Positions 36,708 to 47,832 of a DNA stretch of 64,000 bases are shown here, one piece after another. Under the pieces are notes generated by a model. The model searched no databases, had not been told where the DNA came from, and was given only the letters and a program-made list of their open reading frames with translations. Each line of letters starts with the position of its first letter. Position 1 is the stretch's first letter. Origin of the DNA: Ailanthus altissimus. Taxonomy: Eukaryota; Streptophyta; Magnoliopsida; Sapindales; Simaroubaceae. Where the stretch lies: contig OX327709.1 in NCBI GenBank assembly GCA_946807835.1, positions 23,747,501 to 23,811,500 of the forward strand, written 5' to 3'. Both the position numbers and the translations under genes were made by a program.

Positions 36708-37265
36708 TGTTGAAAATTGGCTTATATGCCAAATTGAGCCAATCCCACATTGGTGGGAGATGGCATGGAGGTGCTTTGGTAGGCCTATATAAGGCAAGGC
36801 TCTCTTTGAGATTTAATATACTTTTGAGAATATTTCTCTTCTCCCCTCTATTTGTAGGATCTCTTTATGAGAACCTCATAGTTCAAGGATTTTATATTTA
36901 AATCCTTGAAAGTTGTAAGAATTTAATTTTTCCCTTTATTTTTGGGCATTTGTAGTAATACCCTATTGTTTGGGTAATTACAGTATTAGCCCTACTATTT
37001 GGGTATTTGCAGTTTGACCCAATAGTTAGAAAATTTGTATTGTGGCCCAAAAATTTTGTAACTTCTCTTGAAGATAGTGGATTTGTTCTAGCGGCGCCCG
37101 AGGACGTAGGTAACATTACCGAACCTCGTTAAACTTGGTGTTCTTTCCTTTTTGCATATTGTTGGATGTTTGGTTGCCTCGTTATGGTATAACTAGCATT
37201 ATTGATTGTCCGCATAACAATTGGTAATAATGCTAATTGTTGTTTGAACGCTTCTTGGCGTAACA
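36708..37265 (+). repeat. 5' LTR of the young copia element
   Basis: This 558-bp LTR starts tgttgaaaattgg and ends cttggcgtaaca. Its promoter TATA box is tatataag at 36786-36793, so the transcript should start about 30 bp later. It differs from the 3' LTR at two positions by eye (c for t at about 37143 and in the last 15 bases). Confidence 0.95.
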
Positions 37266-37267
37266 AG

Positions 37268-37282
37268 TGGTATCAGAGCCCC
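37268..37282 (+). other. Primer binding site (initiator Met tRNA)
   Basis: The site tggtatcagagcccc begins two bases after the 5' LTR. It is the standard plant copia primer site, complementary to the 3' end of initiator methionine tRNA, and primes minus-strand DNA synthesis. Confidence 0.9.
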
Positions 37283-37357
37283 AGGTTTAGGACAGTGAGT
37301 GGCTATTTTTTTTAGCACTTACTACTATTCTGGGTTGGTGAATTTTTGAATTGCTAG

Positions 37358-40300
37358 TTGTTGGATATAATTATTTGGTGGAGCTTGGTTATTTGTGATA
37401 TTGTGTATCGAGCTCATTTGTGCGAGGTGGCTATGGCATCATCATCATCTACATCGATGAGGACAGTGACAGTGTCTAGTGCAAAAATAGATGTGGAAAA
37501 ATTTGATGGTCGGAATAATTTCGGCTTATGGCAGAGTGAGGTGTTGGATGGATTGTGTCAGCAAGACTTAGATATAGTTCTGGAAGAAACAAAACCAGAA
37601 GATATCAAGGAGATAGACTGGGACAGGCTTAATATAAAAGCTTGTGGGTTGATTCGTTCTTGTCTGTGTAGAGAGCAGAAGTATCCGTTCATCAGAGAAA
37701 AGTCTGCCAATGCATTATGGAAGGCGCTGGAGAACAAATATATGAAGAAAAGTAATGAGAACCGGTTGTATCTATTGAAAAGATTGTTTCGTCTTCAGTT
37801 GAGACAAGGTACGAGTATCAGTTCTCATATTGATGAATTTAATAAGTTAATTGCTGATTTATTAAATTTAGAGGAAACCTTCAAAGATGAAATAAAGGCT
37901 ATGCTGTTGATTGGTTCTCTTCCGGATGAATTAGATCATTTATGTATTACTCTCATTCATGGAAAGGATAAATTGTCATTTGAAGAAGTTTGTTCTTCTT
38001 TGACAAACTATGAAATCCGTAGAAAGGATCAGAGAGAACATAGAGATGAGTCAGTAGAAGCATTGATAGTGAGAGGGCGTAGCCAGAGTAGAAAACCGGG
38101 AAAAAGGGGAAAATCTAAGTCGAGGGGTAGAGTAGGAAAAGATGAGTGTGCCTTTTGTCGGGAGAAAGGGCATTGGAAGAAAGATTGTCCAAAGTTGAAA
38201 AAGAAAGGAAAAGATATGTCTATTTCTGATGCATGTGTTGTTGAGAGCGTAAGCGATGATAGTTTGTCAGATTTTTGTTTAAGTGGTCATTCATCCACGT
38301 CTCGTTCTGATGAATGGATTATGGATTCGGGTTGTACTTATCATATGTGTCCACATCGGGAATGGTTCTTTAATTTTGAAGAGCTTAATGGTGGAGTTGT
38401 GTATATGGGCAATAATGATAGTTGTCATACTGCTGGGATAGGTTCAATCCGGTTGAAAAATGATGATGGATCAACTAGAGTTCTGACAGACGTTCGGTAT
38501 ATACCGAAGTTGAGGAAGAATCTCATCTCATTGGGAGCCTTGGAATCTAAAGGCTGTACTGTATCTATACGAAATGGAATTCTGAGGGTCACTTCAGGTG
38601 CTCTTGTGACATTGAAAGGCACTAGGAGGAACAACTTGTATTATTACAATGGTAGTACAGTGATTGGATCAGCGGCTATGGTTTCTGATAATGATGCAGA
38701 TTCAGAGATCATTAGATTATGGCATATGCGGTTAGGGCATGCAGGTGAGAAAGCCTTATTCAGTTTAGTGAAAAGAGGCTTATTGAAAGGTGCGAAGACT
38801 TGCAAGCTAGAATTTTGTGAGCATTGTGTTCTGGGAAAGCAGAAGAGAGTGAAGTTTGGCACCGCTATTCATAATACCGAGGGTATTCTTGATTATGTTC
38901 ACTCAGATGTATGGGGACCTTCTCAGACTACATCTATGGGAGGTTTGCGCTACTATGTTATTTTTGTTGATGACTTTTCCAGAAGAACTTGGGTGTACGT
39001 TTTGAAATCCAAAGATGATGTACTTAGTGCTTTCCTTAAATGGAAAAAGATGGTTGAGACACAAACAGGCAGGAAAATCAGGCATCTCAGAACAGACAAT
39101 GGTGGTGAGTATTGCAGTGATCAGTTCTTGAAATTGTGTCAAGATGAGGGTATTGTACGTCATTTTACTGTAAGAGGTACACCGCAGCAGAATGGGGTGG
39201 CAGAACGCATGAACCGGACATTGTTGGAGAAAGTTCGGTGTATGTTGTCCAATGCAGAATTGGGTAAAGAGTTTTGGGCTGAGGCTGTGATTTATGCGTG
39301 TCATCTCATTAATCGTCTACCGTCAGCTGCTATTGGTGATAGAACTCCATTGGAGGTTTGGTCTGGAAAACCTGTTTCTGATTATGATTCTTTACATGTA
39401 TTTGGTTCCATTGCATATTATCATGTGAAAGAATCAAAGCTAGATTCCAGAGCCAAGAAAGCAATTTTCTTGGGATTTTCTTCAGGTGTAAAAGGATATC
39501 GTCTTTGGTGTCCGAGTTCGAGGAAGATTGTATCAAGTAGAGATGTAACATTTGATGAGTCTTCTATGTTGAAGAAATCAGAAAACCAGACAACAGTGAA
39601 TAGTACTCCGCAACAGGTGGAGCGTACTCAGCAGCAGGTGGAGTTGGAAACAACTACATTGAACCCGGTTAGATCTGTAGAGACAGATAATGATACTCCT
39701 ATGACAGAGGTGATTTTGGGAGATGATGGAGAAGGTTCTACTCATGAACCTCAACAGCAACAAGAAACTATTGCAGTAAATAGGCCAAGACGTGAGATTC
39801 GGAGACCTGCTCGATTTGTTGATATGGTGGCCTACGCACTTCCAGTTGTAGATGATGATGTTCCTTCCACTTATAGAGAGGCAGTCAGCTATTCTGAAGT
39901 TGATCAGTGGAAGACAGCTATGAAGGAAGAGATGCAGTCTCTTCAGAAAAATGAAACTTGGGAGCTAGCTCAACTACCAAAGGGTAAGAAGGCAATTGGG
40001 TGCAAATGGGTATATACAAAGAAAGATGGATTTCCTGATAAGAAAGATGTTCGCTACAAGGCAAGGTTGGTGGCTAAAGGCTATGCACAGAAGGAAGGAA
40101 TTGACTACAATGAGGTATTTTCTCCAGTTGTGAAACATTCTTCCATTAGAATTTTATTGGCCTTAGTAGCTCAGTTAAATATGGAACTAGTTCAACTCGA
40201 TGTAAAAACTGCATTTTTACATGGTGACTTGGAAGAGGAAATCTATATGACTCAGCCAGAGGGATTCAAAGTTGCTGGTAAGGAAAAATTGGTTTGCAAA

Positions 40301-41434
40301 CTGAAAAGATCGCTTTATGGTTTGAAACAATCGCCGAGGCAGTGGTATAAGCGATTTGATCGGTTTATGATGGGTCAGAGGTACACAAGAAGCAAATTTG
40401 ACCATTGTGTGTATTTTCAGAGGCTACATGATGGTTCTTTCATTTATCTACTCTTGTATGTCGATGACATGTTGATAGCTTCAACGAATGTCGAAGAAAT
40501 TGAAAAATTGAAGATTCAATTGAATAGAGAGTTTGAGATGAAAGATTTGGGTGAAGCTAGAAAGATACTAGGCATGGAGATTAGCAGGGACAGAGAAAGA
40601 GGCAAAATTTGTTTGACTCAAAAGCAATATCTGAAGAAGGTATTACAGCGTTTTGGCATTTCAGAGGAATCAAAACCTGTAAGTACCCCACTTGCTGCTC
40701 ATATGAAGATCAGTGCATCTTTATCTCCTAGTTCAGATGAGGAACGAGAGTATATGTCTCGAGTTCCATATGCTAATGCAGTTGGTAGCCTAATGTATGC
40801 TATGATGTGTACGAGACCTGATATTTCACATGCAGTTGGAGTAGTGAGCAGATACATGCATAATCCCGGTAAAGGTCATTGGCAAGCTGTGAAATGGATT
40901 ATGCGGTATTTATTGAAAACCGTAGGTGTTGGCTTAGTCTTTGAGAGAGATGAAACATGTGATCACTATGCTGTTGGTTTTGTTGATTCTGATTATGCTG
41001 GTGATTTGGATAAACGTCGATCAACAACCGGTTATGTGTTTACTCTTGCGAGAGCACCTGTGAGTTGGAAGTCTACTTTACAGTATACAGTTGCTTTGTC
41101 TACTACAGAGGCAGAGTACATGGCAGTTACAGAGGCTGTGAAGGAAGCTATTTGGTTACAGGGATTGCTGGATGAATTGGGAATTGGTCAGAAGAAAATT
41201 AATGTTTATTCTGACAGTCAAAGTGCTATTCATTTAGCGAAGAATCCAGTATACCATGTTCGAACGAAGCATATTGATGTTCGGCATCATTTCGTGCGGG
41301 AGATCATTAGTGAAGGAAGAATCTTACTTCAGAAGATTGGGACTGCCGAGAATCCCGCAGATATGTTGACTAAAGTGGTGACAGCGATCAAGTTCAATCA
41401 TTGTTTGGACTTGATCAATATAGTTCGAGTTTGA
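37358..41434 (+). CDS. Copia gag-pol polyprotein, intact
   Basis: One frame of 1358 codons encodes the whole polyprotein. The likely start is the second methionine (37433, MASSSS), giving 1333 aa, because residues 1-25 are hydrophobic and unlike copia Gag. Gag covers about residues 26-260 and ends in a zinc knuckle, C264-C267-H272-C277. The aspartic protease has DSG at 323-325. Integrase has the zinc motif H456/H461/C487/C490 and the catalytic triad D517, D580, E616, a DD35E spacing. Reverse transcriptase has YVDD at 1034-1037. RNase H has D1210, E1251 and D1286 (VDSDYAG, TTEAEYM, YSDSQSA). Every catalytic residue checked is present. The products form virus-like particles in the cytoplasm, copy the element's RNA and integrate the DNA. 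Gag and Pol share one frame, as is usual for copia. Confidence 0.97.
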   Translation: MLDIIIWWSLVICDIVYRAHLCEVAMASSSSTSMRTVTVSSAKIDVEKFDGRNNFGLWQSEVLDGLCQQDLDIVLEETKPEDIKEIDWDRLNIKACGLIRSCLCREQKYPFIREKSANALWKALENKYMKKSNENRLYLLKRLFRLQLRQGTSISSHIDEFNKLIADLLNLEETFKDEIKAMLLIGSLPDELDHLCITLIHGKDKLSFEEVCSSLTNYEIRRKDQREHRDESVEALIVRGRSQSRKPGKRGKSKSRGRVGKDECAFCREKGHWKKDCPKLKKKGKDMSISDACVVESVSDDSLSDFCLSGHSSTSRSDEWIMDSGCTYHMCPHREWFFNFEELNGGVVYMGNNDSCHTAGIGSIRLKNDDGSTRVLTDVRYIPKLRKNLISLGALESKGCTVSIRNGILRVTSGALVTLKGTRRNNLYYYNGSTVIGSAAMVSDNDADSEIIRLWHMRLGHAGEKALFSLVKRGLLKGAKTCKLEFCEHCVLGKQKRVKFGTAIHNTEGILDYVHSDVWGPSQTTSMGGLRYYVIFVDDFSRRTWVYVLKSKDDVLSAFLKWKKMVETQTGRKIRHLRTDNGGEYCSDQFLKLCQDEGIVRHFTVRGTPQQNGVAERMNRTLLEKVRCMLSNAELGKEFWAEAVIYACHLINRLPSAAIGDRTPLEVWSGKPVSDYDSLHVFGSIAYYHVKESKLDSRAKKAIFLGFSSGVKGYRLWCPSSRKIVSSRDVTFDESSMLKKSENQTTVNSTPQQVERTQQQVELETTTLNPVRSVETDNDTPMTEVILGDDGEGSTHEPQQQQETIAVNRPRREIRRPARFVDMVAYALPVVDDDVPSTYREAVSYSEVDQWKTAMKEEMQSLQKNETWELAQLPKGKKAIGCKWVYTKKDGFPDKKDVRYKARLVAKGYAQKEGIDYNEVFSPVVKHSSIRILLALVAQLNMELVQLDVKTAFLHGDLEEEIYMTQPEGFKVAGKEKLVCKLKRSLYGLKQSPRQWYKRFDRFMMGQRYTRSKFDHCVYFQRLHDGSFIYLLLYVDDMLIASTNVEEIEKLKIQLNREFEMKDLGEARKILGMEISRDRERGKICLTQKQYLKKVLQRFGISEESKPVSTPLAAHMKISASLSPSSDEEREYMSRVPYANAVGSLMYAMMCTRPDISHAVGVVSRYMHNPGKGHWQAVKWIMRYLLKTVGVGLVFERDETCDHYAVGFVDSDYAGDLDKRRSTTGYVFTLARAPVSWKSTLQYTVALSTTEAEYMAVTEAVKEAIWLQGLLDELGIGQKKINVYSDSQSAIHLAKNPVYHVRTKHIDVRHHFVREIISEGRILLQKIGTAENPADMLTKVVTAIKFNHCLDLINIVRV

Positions 41435-41436
41435 TA

Positions 41437-41450
41437 GCGCCATTTGGCGC
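41437..41450 (+). other. Short palindrome after gag-pol stop
   Basis: The sequence gcgccatttggcgc is a perfect six-base stem with a two-base spacer, two bases after the stop codon of the polyprotein. Its function is unknown. Confidence 0.6.
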
Positions 41451-41524
41451 AAATTTAGAGGCGCTGCTTTTGGATAGAGAAGTTTTTGGAAAAATGAAGC
41501 TTTATGGAGGATTGACATATTCGC

Positions 41525-41537
41525 CAAGGTGGAGATT
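41525..41537 (+). other. Polypurine tract of the young copia element
   Basis: The purine-rich aaggtggagat stands immediately before the 3' LTR. It is the expected plus-strand primer site. Confidence 0.85.
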
Positions 41538-42095
41538 TGTTGAAAATTGGCTTATATGCCAAATTGAGCCAATCCCACATTGGTGGGAGATGGCATGGAG
41601 GTGCTTTGGTAGGCCTATATAAGGCAAGGCTCTCTTTGAGATTTAATATACTTTTGAGAATATTTCTCTTCTCCCCTCTATTTGTAGGATCTCTTTATGA
41701 GAACCTCATAGTTCAAGGATTTTATATTTAAATCCTTGAAAGTTGTAAGAATTTAATTTTTCCCTTTATTTTTGGGCATTTGTAGTAATACCCTATTGTT
41801 TGGGTAATTACAGTATTAGCCCTACTATTTGGGTATTTGCAGTTTGACCCAATAGTTAGAAAATTTGTATTGTGGCCCAAAAATTTTGTAACTTCTCTTG
41901 AAGATAGTGGATTTGTTCTAGCGGCGCCCGAGGACGTAGGTAACATTACCGAACCTCGTTAAACTTGGTGTTTTTTCCTTTTTGCATATTGTTGGATGTT
42001 TGGTTGCCTCGTTATGGTATAACTAGCATTATTGATTGTCCGCATAACAATTGGTAATAATGCTAATTGTTGTTTGAACGCTTTTTGGCGTAACA
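41538..42095 (+). repeat. 3' LTR of the young copia element
   Basis: This 558-bp copy of the 5' LTR differs at two positions by eye. It is followed directly by attgg (42096-42100), the right copy of the target duplication. Confidence 0.95.
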
Positions 42096-42100
42096 ATTGG

Positions 42101-43316
42101 GTCTGTGTACCAAACTGTTCCCATCATCCGCACTCTGTTCTGCACCTATCTATTGCCTAGTTTCAAACAAACCTCCGTGTACACAATTAATTTTGCAAAA
42201 TAACAGTAAATATATTCCTTGAATTCATCTGTATCAAATTTACAGAGGGATGAGAGAGTAACAATAAAATGTATTCAGTAGTTTTCCCCAGAATAGGCTC
42301 AGAAATTGAAAAATTACAATACATTAAATCAAAGATTCCAGAACGTAACCAATGAGTTGAGTAATGCAGCGTAGACAAACTGCATCACTTTTAGAAATAT
42401 AAACAAGACGTTTGTTTCTGCAGAGAACTTGGTCCATGGCATGTTAACATGGAAGGTAATGTAGCTCTTCGATTAATCAACTTGACGGTCATCTACAATA
42501 CCAGCAGCTCTTGGAAGAATCATGAGCAATGTACTTTCAGGTGATGAAGCATCTGCACAAGTAAAAGACTTGCGAACCGGAACCAGGAAACCATTAGAAA
42601 GATATTATAAACAATGCTTCTAGTATCATTTTATATACTTCTATATAGAAGAAAATGCATGCATCTAATACCCCATGATGTTGGATGTAGTGCCAACAAT
42701 TTTAAAGTAATTGTGATTCTGATGGATGAACATAAGTTCAAAAAACTATAGTATTCTGAGACAGAACTCGCAAGAAACCCCCTTACCACCAACTGGCAAG
42801 CTTAATGCTAATGGTTAACTAAAGCATCTATTGCGCAACTTAACTAGCAAACATTTACAATGCATGCACTAAGTATCAGGTTGATGTGATGCATTATGAG
42901 ACAAAAAAAAACTAAATTGGCCACAATGCCAAAAGCAATACAATGAAATGACTCTAGACTGGCAGAGATTTGAATACTACATAACATGAGATGGCATGTC
43001 TTAAAATAGATAGCAATTGGGATGCAGGCCGACATTCATCACCTTCAGCAGGTCATTTTACATCAGAGCTAATGGCAGTTGCGATAGCTCTCATCAGATC
43101 AGGTGGAATTGTACCTCATTCTTTCCATAAGAGGGTGGCACTCAAGCCTAGAGGATATCCTTTGACTTCAACTCAATTGAAATGCAAAGAGGGCACATTG
43201 AAGTAGTGATTATCCTAAAACCAGATTTCTGCTTCGGCTCTCAATTGGTTTTTCAAAAATTAGATCACAATCTGGGAAAAGTGGCTCCAAAGTGACATGG
43301 CATGCGATGGTTTATT
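42101..43316. other. No recognisable gene; downstream of PPR pseudogene
   Basis: The DNA is less AT-rich than the spacers elsewhere and lies 3' of the PPR pseudogene, so it may hold its old 3' untranslated region. Open frames at 42844-43206 show no family motif. Confidence 0.4.
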
Positions 43317-43957
43317 AAGTTACTGACTATCGTTCTGGCTACTTACAAGGTGAGTTTGAACTGGCTCCAGCAAATCAATCAAAGTGGTATCCTCAAAATC
43401 AAGTTTGGAGCCAGAGCTAAGCACAAGAGCCTCCCAAACTCCCGCCCCTGGAGACATTTTTGTCAGTCACTTAAGCAATTCTATTGCCTTACAGACCAAC
43501 CCGCCATGGCACAACCCACAAATTGTCTTGTCAAATATCAAACTTGGAGGGTTGAAACCCTTATCCAGTACCTCCTCCAGCAGACCACAGGCTTCAATAA
43601 TTTCACCTTTACTAACCAACCCATCAATCACAATACCATAAGTCCGCAAGTTTAGCACAATGCCTTTCAATTTCATCTCCATTACAAGTTCCATTGACCT
43701 ATTGAGCTTCCCATCTTTGCACAATGCTTGCAATATGGTATTGTAAGTAATCACATCAGGTTTGCATCCCAACTCCTCCATGCAAGCAGTTATCTTTATT
43801 CCAGCTTCCACTTTTTGTTGCCTGCACAGACCATTTATCTACACGTTATAAGTATAAACATCAGGAACCAAACCCAACACAAGCAATTCATCAAACAGAT
43901 CCTCTGCTTTCACATACTCCTCCTCGGCAATAATCACAGTCAACACCATAGTGTAGC
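43317..43957 (-). pseudogene. PPR protein gene, 3' half (interrupted)
   Basis: The minus-strand reading gives consecutive 35-residue pentatricopeptide repeats, with signatures such as VPDVYTYNV, KPDVITYNTILQALCKDGK and GIVIDGLVSKGEIIEA. This is the C-terminal half of a P-class PPR protein, a family that binds organelle RNA for processing, stability or translation. In-frame stops lie near 43838 (TAG where a tyrosine codon, TAC, is expected) and near 43466 (TGA), after which the frame continues to a stop near 43317. The upstream half of the same gene lies at 51421-52185, on the other side of a retrotransposon. The two halves join in frame when the insertion and one copy of its 5-bp duplication are ignored. 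Confidence 0.85.
43953..43957. other. Target-site duplication GTAGC, left
   Basis: The bases gtagc at 43953-43957 are repeated at 51421-51425, directly outside the two LTRs of the copia element inserted in the PPR gene. The duplicated bases are part of a Cys-Tyr codon pair of the PPR frame. Confidence 0.85.
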
Positions 43958-44397
43958 TATGAAGTTTTGGAAAGTGTTTGTTTGCTGAGAAAATGACTGA
44001 GAAAGAGAAAGGAAAGCAAAGAAAATAAAAGTTATCGAATACAAAATATCGAAGATACATGAGCCTTTTATAGCAAGAGTCTTTAACAACTTAATACACG
44101 TGGCTAACGATTCGTAAATTTAGCAAAATATCTAACAACCTCTAACTAACTTACAAATACACAAAATTAGCGGGAAATACACAAACACTCTTTCAGCTAC
44201 TCCAAAATCTATTTCTTAGATTAAATTGCATAAACTAATGCTATTGTGACACCTCAGCATCATCTGAAATATATAATTCATGCTGCTGCAGCTTCACTCG
44301 TTCTTGATTTCTTTGCAACTTGAGTCTAAATTTCTTAACACTCTTGAACTTTAATACAATATATATGTGCTAGTATATATACTGATATCCCCCGAAG
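43958..44397 (-). repeat. 3' LTR of copia element in PPR gene
   Basis: The LTR (about 440 bp) corresponds to 50981-51420. A polypurine tract (agcttcggggga on the minus strand, about 44397-44408) borders it on the internal side. It lacks a stretch of about 25 bp present in the other LTR and shows scattered substitutions, so the insertion is clearly older than the element at 36.7-42.1 kb. Confidence 0.85.
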
Positions 44398-44689
44398 CTC
44401 AAGGTCTAGCTGTGACATTGAGCTTGGATCGAAAATAATTAAATCGATCAAAAGCTAAAGGCTTTGCCAAAATATCAGCAACCTAGTCCCTATTAGGCAC
44501 ATATCTTACTTCTAGTTGATTAGCTGCAATTTTCTTCTTTATAAAGTGAATATCCAGCTCGATATGTTTTATTCTTAAGTAAAAAATAAGATTTTGAGCT
44601 AAAGTTTAGGCACTCTGATTGTCACACCAAAGAATTGGCATAGTGGAAGGCTTTAATCAAAATTCAAACAATAATGAATTGAACCGCAG

Positions 44690-47600
44690 AATTTCAGTGC
44701 ATGCAGAAAGCTAAGGCCTTATACTCTGCCTCTGCATTTGACTTGGACACCACACCTTACTTTTTAGATGACCAAGATACTAAGTTGTCTCCAAAATATA
44801 TACAATAACCCCCAATAGATCGTCTATCAGATAGATCATTACCCAAATCAACATCAGTGAAGCTAATCAGCTTGAAGTCACCTAAATACACAAACTTAAG
44901 GCCAAAGTTTGCAATACTTTTGAAGTACCAAAGTACTTTTTTACAAGCTTGCCAGTGCTGCATTGTTGGTGTTGATAAGTTCTAACTTAATTTGTGAATA
45001 GAATATGCCAATTCAGGTCTTGTTAATGTGGCATATTGTAAATAGCCAACTATGCTTCTGTATAAAGTGAGATCTTCAAATGGAGTACTATCATCATAGA
45101 GCATTTTCTAACCAAGAACCATAGGGGTATCACACCCTTTACAATATGCTATATTAGCTTTCTTAAGCAGGTCACTAATATATTTTGTTTGAGATAAGTG
45201 TAAACCAGTACTTGTAGGCTTAACCTTTACTTCATAGAAATAATTGAAGTCTCTTAGGTCTTTAAATGCAAAGGTTGCTCCCAAGAGTTAAACAAATTCT
45301 TCTAATAAGCTACTGTCAAGCTTTGTTATTAATATGTTATCTATATAGACAAGTACTAATATCATTTTTCCTACAACATACATTATGAATAATGAGGTAT
45401 TAGACCTAGATTTCACAAAATTCCATTTGAGTAGAGCAGTTGTTAACCTGTCATGCCAATCTCTTGGAGCTTGCTTTAAGTCATATAAGGCCTTTTGAAG
45501 CTTGCACACAAAGGAAGGGTGTGTAGAATCTATAAAGCTAATTGGTTGTTTCATGTAAATAGCCTCGGTAAGAGTTCCATTGAGGAAGGCATTGTTCACA
45601 TCAATCTTCCTTATTCTCTAATGATTCATCACTGTTAAGCTGAGAATAACCCTTATTGTTGATGTCTTGATACCTGGGCTGAAGGTATCAAAATATTCAA
45701 TACTAGGATTTTACAAGAACCTATTTGCAACCAATCTAGTTTTGTGTTTTGCCATAATGCCATTTGGATTGTACTTGATCCTAAATACTCACTTGTTATC
45801 AATGACCTTTGAAGCTTCACTTTTTGGTACTAAAGTCCATGTTTCATTCTTCATTAGTGTTGTATATTCTTTAAGCACAACCTAGTGCTATTGTTTATTT
45901 TGCAATGCTTTTTTTTTATTAAGGTTGGTTTAAGGCTTAATTTATTTGACTGGGATATATATCATTTTGGCTTTGAAATTCTAGATTTTGATTTAGTTCT
46001 CATAGGATGAGTTGATGTGGTTTGAGAGGGTTGTTGTGTATGTATTTGATGGTTTGTGTTTATGTGTATAATATCTAAAGCATTTGTATATTGATTACTT
46101 AAATCAAAGGTTATTTCTTGAAAAGGTTGGGAGGTTGTGTTTACAGGGTTGATCAAAAGATTTATTGCTGGTTCAAATACTGTGACTTGAGGTTTTAAAC
46201 AATTGGGAGTAAACTAAAACATAAAGGAATTAAAATAATCAAATACTGAATCATCAAGTGATACAAAAGAAGAAGTAAACATTTGATTATATGAAAAACA
46301 TGTTTCATCAAAAGTAACATGTCTAGCTATGTATATCCTACTAGATGGATGTAAACATCTGTATCATTTATGACTTGAGCTATAACCAAGAAAAAATGAA
46401 CTTCTCAGTATGAAAATTCAGTTTGTTGGATTAATATGGTCTTAAGTCTATGAAACAAGCATAACCAAACATTTTTAAGAAACTATAATCTGGTTTTCTT
46501 GAAACAATATTTCAAATGGAGATCTATTGTATAAGACTATTGTGGGAAGCCTATTGATTGGTAAGATGATATACTAAAGACATCCCATAAAAATGAGAGA
46601 AGCATAGATGCTTGTACAAGTAATTTCAGTCCAATTTCAATAAGATGTCTATGTTTTCTTTCAATGACACTATTTTAGTGATGTGTATGAAGGCATGAAT
46701 ATCTGAAATGAATACTTTATTGACTTAAGATTTGAGAAAAAGACTTGAATTTCCCTCCTCAATCTGAGTTAAGAGTTTTAATGTGTTTAAGAATGTCGAG
46801 ATCCGATAAAAGATTTATTCTCAATATGTATTTTAGCACCCCATTCGAAAACAAAGAAAGCTCTTCTGCTGAGTGAAGCTGCGAGCCTACATAAATAGCT
46901 TACGCTCAAACTATTTTTCTACAAAGGATTTGAATTCTTTGAATATACCAAAGGCTTCTCACTTTATTCTCATAGGAGACAACCAGTTGTATCTTATAAA
47001 GTCATCAACAAGACTCAGATAATATTTATAACCTTCTATGGTTTCAATAAAAGAAGGACCTCAAACATCTATGTATATAAGTTTTAAGGGACCTTTGGTT
47101 CTTATACCAACACAAGCATAATAGAACTTATGCATTTTACCCATCTGGCAAGAATTATGAAAACTAGGTTTGATATTTTCATTATTTTTGAAAATGATCT
47201 CACAAGGCTTGAATATACTTTTAAGAATAAAGGGACTTGGATATCTAAGTCTTTAATGCCATAGATTCAAATTTGATACATTCTGTATTTTATAAGACTG
47301 AACTGACATATTACAAGATTTTGGATTACAAACTTTTGAACATGAATTAGCTGCAACCTACTGATTCTTATTTACAACAATGGTGCATTTTGATAATACA
47401 AAGAAAATATGGAGACAAGATGGTTATTTGACAATGATTCAGTGAAGAACAAATTTGCATTGTTGATTGAGGCAGATGAGAAGACCAGTTTATAAAACCT
47501 CTTGATAGCAATACCCTTAAATAATAAGATTTTCCTCGCCATCTCCTTAATAAATCATATATGAGGGAAAAACTCAATAAAAATATCATTATCAACAACC

Positions 47601-47832
47601 AACTTAAACACATTGATTAGATTTTTTGTGATTAAAGGAACATATAACAAAGTTTTTAGAACTAAATCATTACAGAATTTGATCTAAGTCATGTATTACC
47701 AGTGAATAAAATTTGTAAACTTGAACCATGATTAAATATGAGCTGATCATTACCTGAAAAATTTCACCTTGTTACCAAGATTGTTGATGTTGTTCGTCAA
47801 GTGGTTTATTGCCCTAGAATCGAGGTACCAGT
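44690..47832 (-). pseudogene. Decayed copia pol (protease to RNase H)
   Basis: Reading leftward on the minus strand, the protease motif is NWYLDSRAINHLTNNI (47832-47780), with DSR in place of DSG. Integrase remnants occupy about 47700-46300. RT is the 103-codon open stretch 45599-45288, with NAFLNGTLTEAIYMKQP, LYDLKQAPRDWHDRL and VYIDNILI, where YVDD has become YIDN and would be inactive. RNase H is at 44963-44690 (SDRRSIGGYCIYFG, LVSWSSKK). Stops and frameshifts occur throughout. Confidence 0.85.

Larger units (their letters stand above)
36708..42095 (+). mobile_element. Intact young Ty1/copia retrotransposon (5.4 kb)
   Basis: All parts of an autonomous element are present in order: 5' LTR, primer site, one open gag-pol frame, polypurine tract, 3' LTR, and a perfect 5-bp target duplication outside. 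The LTRs are the same length (558 bp) and differ at two sites, so the insertion is recent. The RNase H and integrase motifs resemble the Tork/Tnt1-like lineage of plant copia elements; that lineage call is by eye. Nothing in the sequence rules out present-day activity. Confidence 0.95.

Noticed and set aside
38903..39304. 133-codon minus-strand open frame opposite copia integrase
   Set aside because: It is a shadow of the gag-pol frame on the other strand; no independent motif was seen.
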